Part shown: positions 1-5,159 of the stretch, in pieces | Layout of the letters: each line of letters begins with the position of its first letter | How positions within the stretch are numbered: position 1 is the stretch's first letter | Origin: Anaerolineae bacterium | GTDB taxonomy: Bacteria; Chloroflexota; Anaerolineae; Anaerolineales; UBA11858 | Assembly: GCA_003694235.1 (NCBI GenBank) | Contig: RFKO01000314.1 | Span: forward strand, 1-5,159 | Direction of reading: 5' to 3' | DNA length: 5,159 bases | The notes under the pieces: generated by a model | What the model saw: only the letters and a program-made list of their open reading frames with translations | Told to the model about the DNA's origin: nothing | Databases searched by the model: none | Position numbers and translations under genes: made by a program

Positions 1-1527
1 AGCGGCAACAACAACCCACCGGCCGGCAATCCTCCCCCACCACCCGCGGGGAACAATGCAGCCAATTCCGGCAGCAGCACAGCAGCGGATACGCAGCCGC
101 CGCTGATCTCCAATGTGCAAGATAACGGGCCTGTTTACTACGGCAACAACACATGCGGTAATACCACGCTCACATTGACGGCCACGGTGAGCGACAATGC
201 CAGCGGTGTGCAACGGGTGTATGTGCGGTACAACCTGCGCACATACAATCCAATCAATGGAACGAATTTCAAAGAAAAAGACATGACACCCATTGGGGGA
301 GGACTATATCGCCTCACGCTGGACATGAACGCAGAGGCGGCCGCGTTTCTGAACGGCCTCAACGGAGGCTTTGAATATCAAATCATGGCCAGCGATGGCA
401 AGAACAACTGGCAAACTTACCCCGATACCAATCAACCGGGTGGAGGTCACCCTGCCGCTATCACCATAAACTACTGCGGAAGCAATCCTCCTCCTGGAGG
501 CGTTCCCGGCCCACCACAGCCGCCGGCATCACAGCCTCTGACGATTTCCAACGTGCAGGTCAACCCCGCCGATGTGTATTATGGCGTCTGCGTTAGCGGT
601 GAAGCGACTGCGTTGCAGGTCCAGGCCACAATTGACCCCTTGGATCAAATCCAGTCCGCCCGCGTGCGGTATGGCTTCGTACCCGATCCTACGATGTTGC
701 CTCAGCAAGAAACCACCGTCAACATGTATCCATTAGGGATTGGCGATTATGCAGCCGACATCGATGTCGCCGCGGCCTTCGCCGGTCAATCCATGGGCGA
801 TGGCTACCTGACCGTCGTGGTGGAAGCCACCGATAAACAGGGGCACACCGTGATAAGCAACGCCACCTCAGCCAGACTGCACGAGTGCACCCTCACAATA
901 TTGCCCTCTCCTCCGTCCATCAACTATTTCTACTCGCTCAACAACAACGAGGTGATGGAAGGAAGTGCCATCCTCTTTACCTGGGATACCGAGAACGCCA
1001 CCTGTGGTGTGACGCTCAACGGCGATAGTGTTCCCGAGGACGCGGTTGAATACTCCGCCGGCACAGCCATGTTCGGCCTCGCCGGGACACAATTGACGTT
1101 CACATTGGAAGCCCGTGGCGGGGATTGCAGCAACCCCGACAGCGTGCAACAGGCCGTAACGATAACCATTGTTGCACCTACAACGGATGGTACAGCCACG
1201 ATCTACAACGCCGGAGATTACGATATGGATGGGGGCGGTGCAGACCTCTCCTTCGACTACTACAGCGGCGATGAAGGCTCGCTGCTGGGCCTCGGCGGCA
1301 CTCTCCTGGCGGTCTGGTATGGGGGAACGCCATCCGTGACCCAGTGCCGGTCTTACGTTGACAACAGCTCATATGCATCTGTCACAATCATCGAGGGAGA
1401 TTGGGTTTGCTTCAAAACCGGAAACGGACACTACGGGTATCTGGTCATCTCAACCCTGGTGCCAGACCAAAGCAACCCGATCCAATCATACATCAACATT
1501 TATTACGAGACAGAGTACACACCCTGA
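1..1527 (+). CDS. Secreted multidomain Ig-like protein, 5'-partial (probable lipoprotein)
   Basis: The frame is open from base 1, with 508 residues visible before the TGA. The true start is upstream: the first in-frame start-like codon (GTG at 115) falls inside a conserved domain motif. Visible order: Pro/Asn/Gly-rich linker (residues 1-34); beta-rich domain A (about 35-160) with Y-Y-G and C52 near its start and C159 at its end; Pro-rich linker (162-179); a second copy, domain B (180-297), with Y-Y-G, C197 and C296; an Ig-like domain (about 300-390) with W328 and a possible C335-C376 pair; and a C-terminal module (396-508) containing G-D-W-V-C-F followed by Y-G-Y. A role outside the membrane is inferred from the paired cysteines, linkers and lack of membrane segments. 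The next gene shares the domain A/B type and the C-terminal module. No catalytic motif and no LPXTG signal is visible. The specific function is unknown. Confidence 0.85.
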   Translation, partial: SGNNNPPAGNPPPPPAGNNAANSGSSTAADTQPPLISNVQDNGPVYYGNNTCGNTTLTLTATVSDNASGVQRVYVRYNLRTYNPINGTNFKEKDMTPIGGGLYRLTLDMNAEAAAFLNGLNGGFEYQIMASDGKNNWQTYPDTNQPGGGHPAAITINYCGSNPPPGGVPGPPQPPASQPLTISNVQVNPADVYYGVCVSGEATALQVQATIDPLDQIQSARVRYGFVPDPTMLPQQETTVNMYPLGIGDYAADIDVAAAFAGQSMGDGYLTVVVEATDKQGHTVISNATSARLHECTLTILPSPPSINYFYSLNNNEVMEGSAILFTWDTENATCGVTLNGDSVPEDAVEYSAGTAMFGLAGTQLTFTLEARGGDCSNPDSVQQAVTITIVAPTTDGTATIYNAGDYDMDGGGADLSFDYYSGDEGSLLGLGGTLLAVWYGGTPSVTQCRSYVDNSSYASVTIIEGDWVCFKTGNGHYGYLVISTLVPDQSNPIQSYINIYYETEYTP

Positions 1528-1555
1528 AGGCATGACATCTGTTTGAGAGGTTCCG

Positions 1556-2737
1556 ATGAACACCAGGAAAATCTACCCCCTAACACTCTTCCTGCTAGTT
1601 GCCCTTGCTCTGAATGCCTGCAACCTTAGTGCCGGCCCGGCGCCACCGGCAGATCAAGGGCCACAAGTTCCCGCGCCAGGGGTGGTGCAGCCGCCGGCGG
1701 GACAAGCAGTCCAACTGGGAGGGCAGACACAGCCCACCGCCCCCCAGGGCTACGTCCAGGTCACCCTGCCGCCCCTGACGGCCACCGCCGCTGCTCAAAA
1801 TCCCCCTCCCGCTTCCGGCGGCAGCGTCCCGCAACCCACCGCCCCACCACCAGCCGCTGGGGGTAACACCGCCCCGCCATCTGGTGGTGGCGGCAGCACC
1901 ACAAGCACGCCCCTTGCCCAGTCCCCATTTTCAGGCGGCGTCTCCGCCTTGCAAATCACGCGCGTGGAAGCGCTACCCAACCCGGTGTTTTATGGATCAT
2001 CATGCGGCAGCGGGCAACCAACCACGCTCAGCGTCAGAGCCTGGGTCAACGACCCCAGTCAGGTTCTCCAGCTACAGGTGGAGTGGAAATTCCCTGCCGC
2101 CCCCGCCGCTCCTGGCCAGGCCATGCTGATGAACCCCGACGGCAACGGTGCATACAGTATTGATCTGTACTCCCTGGGAGCCGACTCGCGACTTCAAGGC
2201 GGATCAGGGGAGGTGATGGTCACCGTCTCTGCATTCGATAAACAACAAAACTATGTGGCGGCCAGCCCGGTGCGCGTCCAGGTGCTCCCCTGCACAGCCC
2301 CCGCGCCGCCTTCCATCACGCCCACAGTGACGCCATCGCCCATCCCGGCGATGCAAACGCGCAGCGGTTATGTGGAACTGCACGACAGCTATCAGTCGGG
2401 AGACAAAGCGGATATGGATTTCAGCGGTGTACCCGAACTGGTGTATTTCGCGCCCAACGAAAACGGCGTCTACTACGGCCACAGTCTCGGTCAATACGTG
2501 GGAGAAGGAGAAGGAATCTGCATGACGCAGGTCTCCTCGCCCTCCTTCGAAGTGTGCAAAGCCTACCAGTCATGTTCACCGGGGATCGGCCCGGTGCAGG
2601 AAGGAGAGACTTACTGCTATCACACCTGGAACGACGTATATGGCTACTTCCACATCGACAAGATCGAAAACCGTGCTGGCTTCGACATGCCGGATGACTG
2701 GGTAATCAGCCTGTCCTACACCGTCTGGCTTCCCTGA
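1556..2737 (+). CDS. Lipoprotein with Pro-rich stalk, Y-G-C domain and Cys-containing C-terminal module
   Basis: 393 residues. The ATG has GAGAGG (1545-1550) five bases upstream, and the gene starts 28 bp after gene 1, so co-transcription is likely. The N-terminus is a lipoprotein signal: R4-K5, a hydrophobic core (about 9-19) and a lipobox L-N-A-C with C22 as the predicted lipidated residue. Residues 28-130 form a low-complexity Pro/Ala/Gly/Thr/Gln stalk. A beta-rich domain (about 132-246) starts with V-F-Y-G-S-S-C (C150) and closes at C246, matching the two repeats in gene 1. A short T-P-T-V-T-P-S-P linker follows. The C-terminal module (about 267-393) has A-D-M-D-F, then G-E-T-Y-C-Y and Y-G-Y, and ends W-L-P. 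It is predicted to be membrane-anchored and extracytoplasmic. No enzymatic motif is visible. It could be a binding or structural surface protein, but the function is not determined. Confidence 0.88.
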   Translation: MNTRKIYPLTLFLLVALALNACNLSAGPAPPADQGPQVPAPGVVQPPAGQAVQLGGQTQPTAPQGYVQVTLPPLTATAAAQNPPPASGGSVPQPTAPPPAAGGNTAPPSGGGGSTTSTPLAQSPFSGGVSALQITRVEALPNPVFYGSSCGSGQPTTLSVRAWVNDPSQVLQLQVEWKFPAAPAAPGQAMLMNPDGNGAYSIDLYSLGADSRLQGGSGEVMVTVSAFDKQQNYVAASPVRVQVLPCTAPAPPSITPTVTPSPIPAMQTRSGYVELHDSYQSGDKADMDFSGVPELVYFAPNENGVYYGHSLGQYVGEGEGICMTQVSSPSFEVCKAYQSCSPGIGPVQEGETYCYHTWNDVYGYFHIDKIENRAGFDMPDDWVISLSYTVWLP

Positions 2738-2748
2738 GCACGAGGAAC

Positions 2749-2777
2749 CCTCCCGCAGGTTCTCGACCTGCGGGAGG
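2749..2777 (+). terminator. Strong hairpin after the lipoprotein gene (terminator-like or palindromic repeat)
   Basis: A perfect 12-bp inverted repeat (arms 2749-2760 and 2766-2777) with a 5-base loop TCTCG, starting 11 bases after the stop codon of the lipoprotein gene. Its GC-rich stem and position fit a transcription end for the first two genes. No T-tract follows on the + strand (the next bases are TCGGCCC and then an A-run), and none follows on the - strand. It is therefore not a canonical intrinsic terminator. It may instead protect the mRNA 3' end or be a copy of a dispersed palindromic (REP-like) element. Confidence 0.5.
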
Positions 2778-2895
2778 TCGGCCCAAAAACAGACAAAGCA
2801 AACAATTCCGCTACCCACAACGGCTGCTGGTGGTTGGCTCGGAGGCTTTCACCCGCCAATTCCAGAAAAAACAACTACGAAATCTCGATGAATTC

Positions 2896-2901
2896 AGGAG
2901 G
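2896..2901 (+). promoter_or_regulatory. Consensus Shine-Dalgarno AGGAGG
   Basis: A perfect AGGAGG lies five bases before the ATG at 2907. It fixes the start of the small two-helix membrane protein. It also argues against the overlapping frame that runs from 2834 through this site. It is the strongest ribosome binding site in the window. Confidence 0.8.
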
Positions 2902-2906
2902 TCACC

Positions 2907-3254
2907 ATGCATCAAGAAAATGCCAAACTTTGGACCGTCATCACCGGATTTGTCGCGGCGTGCCCTTCTCTATTTTGCTGTGTGATGGGCATCGGCACAC
3001 TGGCCGGCGGGGGCACCTATGAACTGGGCTCGCAGGCAGGGCAAACTCCTGCCTGGATAGGCCTCCCCTTGCTATGCCTGGCCATCCTGCCCTGGCTGTT
3101 GCCCTTTGGAGTATGGCGCTATGCCAACAGCCGGCCCGCACCACCGAATTCATCTGCTCACGCAAGCAATAAGAACCAGGGATATTCACCATCGCAGATC
3201 GACCCATATTTTGACGCCGACATCAAACAATCGGATGACGATGCCGGGCTCTAA
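2907..3254 (+). CDS. Small two-helix membrane protein, hypothetical
   Basis: 115 residues, with the start set by a perfect AGGAGG. Two hydrophobic segments are visible: helix 1 at about 10-33, containing a C-C pair, and helix 2 at about 49-69. They are joined by a Gly/Thr-rich loop with no basic residues. An R-Y-A-N-S-R stretch follows helix 2, so by the positive-inside rule both ends should be cytoplasmic and the loop outside. The tail (about 72-115) is polar and Pro/Ser/Asn-rich, turning acidic at the end with D-D-D. No known family is recognised. It sits after the hairpin and 78 bp before the first anchored paralogue, so it probably begins a second transcription unit, though I see no convincing promoter in the 169 bp upstream. 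The polar, acidic tail could be a protein-interaction segment (inference). Confidence 0.75.
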   Translation: MHQENAKLWTVITGFVAACPSLFCCVMGIGTLAGGGTYELGSQAGQTPAWIGLPLLCLAILPWLLPFGVWRYANSRPAPPNSSAHASNKNQGYSPSQIDPYFDADIKQSDDDAGL

Positions 3255-3332
3255 CGCTGCTCCCTGCGGAATCGCCCGACCAATAGAGGGTAGCGTTTCT
3301 CTCATTTTGGCAGAGAACATGCAGTCAAAGAT

Positions 3333-4136
3333 ATGGAAACACCTTCACAAATTGCGATGGCATTGCTGCCGGTATGTCTTTTGGGCCTCTGCGGGATGGT
3401 GGTCTTCGTCGCAGCAGGGTTATTCCTCTTTCGCGCCCTTAAACATACGCCAACCGCCCGTCCGAAGGATGACGATGTCTTCCTGATGCAGGCCAGAGAA
3501 AATCTGCTTCCCTGGGATTCAGATCCACTCGAAGACCTGGCTGCGTGCTGGCAGGGGCAATGGAATATCGCTTCAGGCGTGGGAATGCGAGGATGGGCCC
3601 GAGGCGCTGTCAAGAGCCTGGGCCAGCCTGAAGCGGAAGGGTACCTGGCGTTTTCGCTTGACCGCCCCGAAGCAAAAATCGCGCATCTGAGCATATGGAC
3701 ATCGAACGAGGAGATCGCTATGGAGTTCCACCTGGAGAAGACATTCCCTATTCATGGGGAAGCGCTCATCAGGGTGAATAACCAGACCTTCGGGCGCATT
3801 CACATCCCCGAGGGCGAACTCTTCGACGCTACGGGAAACCCAGCCGGGGGCTACAAGAGGTCCGCCACAGTTATCCACTCAGCGCGACGGGTGCCCGACT
3901 CGTATCGCCCCGTCACGATGCATGACCGAACGATCGCCGAATTAACCTCTGTGTGGATGCGTCAGCCCTATCGATTTCGAGGGCGCTACTATCGTGCCAT
4001 CACCCCTCTCCCAGCCCCCTGGCCTGCCCTCCGCCACATTCGGGCCGGGCTCGACCCAGATGAGACAACATGGCTGCTGGCTGTCATCGGGCTGGAACTC
4101 TTTTACAACGCCACCATGCAAGGCGACAACTGGTAA
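3333..4136 (+). CDS. Membrane-anchored protein with conserved soluble domain (paralogue 1)
   Basis: 267 residues. ATG 3333 is the first usable start after an in-frame stop at 3291. The ribosome binding site is weak (only CAAAG close by). One hydrophobic helix (about 6-34) is followed by basic residues (R34, K37, H38), suggesting N-out and a cytoplasmic C-terminal domain. That domain is collinear with the product of 4280-5047. Shared features are W61, D64, L69 and W77 at identical spacing; L-A-F-S-L (105-109); a G-x(4)-P-E-G-E-L-F-D-A-T-G-N turn region (154-169); R-P-V-T-x(3)-R-T-I-A-E-L (192-204); and W-L-L-A (247-250) in a C-terminal helix. The pattern of 'G-x-I, P-x-G-x-L, x-x-G-x-P' strands ending in a hydrophobic helix recalls Tubby-C/LURP-one/scramblase-like proteins. 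That is only an impression. No catalytic motif is visible and the function is unknown. Confidence 0.82.
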   Translation: METPSQIAMALLPVCLLGLCGMVVFVAAGLFLFRALKHTPTARPKDDDVFLMQARENLLPWDSDPLEDLAACWQGQWNIASGVGMRGWARGAVKSLGQPEAEGYLAFSLDRPEAKIAHLSIWTSNEEIAMEFHLEKTFPIHGEALIRVNNQTFGRIHIPEGELFDATGNPAGGYKRSATVIHSARRVPDSYRPVTMHDRTIAELTSVWMRQPYRFRGRYYRAITPLPAPWPALRHIRAGLDPDETTWLLAVIGLELFYNATMQGDNW

Positions 4137-4279
4137 TCATACATTGTCTCACCGGATGGTGACCTATTGGAAGTGATGCAAGGCAAGATCAATCTCGCTT
4201 TACGCCATGTGCGCAACTTACTTTGCATCCACTACCCATCATCGAAAGAAAAGGCTGTAGCGTAAGGCAAAAAACCATC

Positions 4280-5047
4280 ATGAACGGTGAAACTGGCTTG
4301 TCTCTTATTCTCTGCCTGGCGCCCATATGCATTGGGATATTGGGATTTGTGGGCATGGGAGCGGTGCTGGCCCACTTCTTTCTACGCGGCCGGCAGCCCA
4401 ATAGCGATGCTGGGTGGGCTGCCATGCAAACGGAAATGCAAGCAGAGGTGGCTACCCTCATGCCTCGGGTACAACTCTGGAGCCATGATGCGTTTACCGA
4501 GTTACACACCTACCGCAATCTAAAATGGGTAGCCTTTGGTCGTCAGGCCCGCGCCCGCGGCCTGGTCGCCGCCGCCAAAAACAAGAAACAGCGCGCCTGG
4601 GCCGCTTTTTCGCTCCGCGGCCGCCGCGTGTACAACCTGCCGGTTGCTTTCGTCGGAAAAGCGCACGCCCGAACCAGTGTTCAATCCCTGGATTATGAGG
4701 CAGACGCCTCAGGCCAGGTCGTCATTCAGGTAGATGGCAGGATGTTGGGAAGCCTGCAGCCCGACGGCCAATTGCTCAGCGCATCCGGCGAACCCATCGG
4801 CCAAGTGGCGCGTCTTGCGAGAGATCGATCCACCCGCCCGGTGACGTTGAACGGACGCGAGGTTGCCCAACTGGAAAACCCTTACTATGGAGGGTACTTT
4901 CGTTTCTTGAAGAACATACCGCGTCCACCGGCGGTAGAATTCACCGCCCCAGACGTAACTCCCGCCGAGAGAGACTGGCTGCTGGCACTGGCGCTCTGGC
5001 AGGTCATCAACCGCGCAGCCGCTCAGATCAATACCAGCGGCGTGTAG
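4280..5047 (+). CDS. Membrane-anchored protein with conserved soluble domain (paralogue 2)
   Basis: 255 residues from ATG 4280. The frame is open from a TTG at 4223, but I prefer the ATG. It puts the hydrophobic helix (about 6-34) right at the N-terminus, as in paralogue 1. An AAGG lies at 4264-4267 (12 bases upstream, rather far), and the TTG has no ribosome binding site. R36-G-R38 after the helix suggests a cytoplasmic C-terminal domain. It shares with paralogue 1: W67, D70, L75 and W83 at identical spacing; A-A-F-S-L (108-112); G-S-L-Q-P-D-G-Q-L-L (157-166); R-P-V-T-L-N-G-R-E-V-A-Q-L (186-198); and W-L-L-A (233-236). Unlike paralogue 1 it is very basic around 88-131 (R-Q-A-R-A-R, K-N-K-K-Q-R, R-G-R-R), which could favour contact with acidic lipid or nucleic acid (inference). 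It ends 38 bp before the next lipoprotein gene. Function unknown. Confidence 0.82.
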   Translation: MNGETGLSLILCLAPICIGILGFVGMGAVLAHFFLRGRQPNSDAGWAAMQTEMQAEVATLMPRVQLWSHDAFTELHTYRNLKWVAFGRQARARGLVAAAKNKKQRAWAAFSLRGRRVYNLPVAFVGKAHARTSVQSLDYEADASGQVVIQVDGRMLGSLQPDGQLLSASGEPIGQVARLARDRSTRPVTLNGREVAQLENPYYGGYFRFLKNIPRPPAVEFTAPDVTPAERDWLLALALWQVINRAAAQINTSGV

Positions 5048-5085
5048 AGCTTCCAGCTAGTAACAGAAAAGAAAGAGAGATTAGG

Positions 5086-5159
5086 ATGAACCACCCCACC
5101 CCGAAACACTTCCTTATCCTGTTCGCATGCCTCCTGCTTGCCACCCTGGCCTGCAACCT
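5086..5159 (+). CDS. Lipoprotein signal peptide, 3'-partial gene
   Basis: ATG 5086 follows a purine-rich stretch with GAGAGA (5075-5080) at a suitable distance. The 24 complete codons give basic residues K7/H8, a hydrophobic core (about 9-22) and an A-C-N-L ending at the window edge, with C23 as the likely lipidated cysteine. The -3 residue is Thr rather than the usual Leu (T-L-A-C), so the lipobox is slightly off consensus. C15 (L-F-A-C) is a less likely alternative. The A-C-N-L end matches that of the lipoprotein at 1556-2737, so this is probably a further member of the same group. The rest lies outside the window, so its domains cannot be judged. Confidence 0.7.
   Translation, partial: MNHPTPKHFLILFACLLLATLACN

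Noticed and set aside
115..117. GTG as the start of the first gene
   Set aside because: The frame is open to base 1. The upstream codons give a Pro-rich linker like those of the neighbouring proteins. The GTG falls inside the I-S-N-V motif shared by the repeated domains, so it is an internal Val.
1640..1945. The Pro/Ala/Gly-rich stretch of the lipoprotein as a DNA tandem repeat
   Set aside because: The sequence is low in complexity, but no fixed-length repeat unit recurs at the DNA level. It is better explained as a flexible protein stalk.
2834..3022. 62-codon open frame overlapping the small membrane protein
   Set aside because: It overlaps the well-supported gene at 2907, has no ribosome binding site, and its product is His/Arg-rich with no recognisable feature. 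It is a shadow frame.
3253..3297. Imperfect inverted repeat AACGCT ... AGCGTT followed by a T/C-rich stretch, as a terminator between genes
   Set aside because: Only six clean base pairs, extendable to ten with two G-U pairs, around a 25-base loop, and the following tract is interrupted. Too weak to call.
3302..3694. Long minus-strand open frames opposite the genes (130 codons here, others at 138-362, 868-1199 and 4189-4509)
   Set aside because: All lie antisense to plus-strand genes that have paralogue support. Their products are rich in Arg, Ser and Pro with no domain pattern.
4149..4162. Small palindrome TCACC-GGAT-GGTGA after paralogue 1
   Set aside because: The five-bp stem is too short, with no T-run, and such motifs are common by chance.
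4116..4184. Direct repeat ATGCAAGGC at 4116 and 4176, exactly 60 bases apart
   Set aside because: Only nine bases match and the flanks differ. No third copy or mobile-element feature is present, so coincidence is likely.

Overview
All genes in this window lie on the + strand and look like envelope proteins. The style suggests an uncultured member of the Chloroflexota (Anaerolineae-like). The basis is the lipoprotein signals ending in A-C-N-L, long Pro/Ala/Gly/Thr linkers with T-P-T-V-T-P-type stretches, and beta-rich extracytoplasmic domains with a compact Cys-containing C-terminal module. That is a judgement of style from memory, not a database match. No gene here has a name I can assign with confidence.

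Layout. (1) 1-1527 is the 3' part of a secreted multidomain protein whose start lies before the window. (2) 1556-2737 is a complete lipoprotein sharing two domain types with gene 1, 28 bp downstream and probably in the same operon. (3) A strong 12-bp hairpin at 2749-2777 ends this pair. (4) 2907-3254 is a small two-helix membrane protein behind a perfect AGGAGG. (5) 3333-4136 and 4280-5047 are two diverged paralogues, each with one N-terminal membrane helix and a soluble domain predicted to be cytoplasmic. (6) 5086 to the window end is the beginning of another lipoprotein gene, with an A-C-N-L signal end like gene 2. The gaps (28, 169, 78, 143 and 38 bp) hold no RNA gene, mobile element or CRISPR that I can see. 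There is no gene-free stretch above 300 bp.

How the genes may work together (inference). Lipoproteins with disulphide-capable, Ig-like outer domains sit beside inner-facing, membrane-anchored proteins. Both classes are duplicated (at least two shared-domain secreted proteins, two anchored paralogues). This could be an expanded family locus for a surface assembly, or simply a cluster of lineage-specific envelope paralogues. The most interesting features are the recurring Y-G-x(2)-C ... C domain, the shared C-terminal module, and the conserved core of the two anchored proteins, which faintly resembles the Tubby-C/LURP-one/scramblase-like fold.
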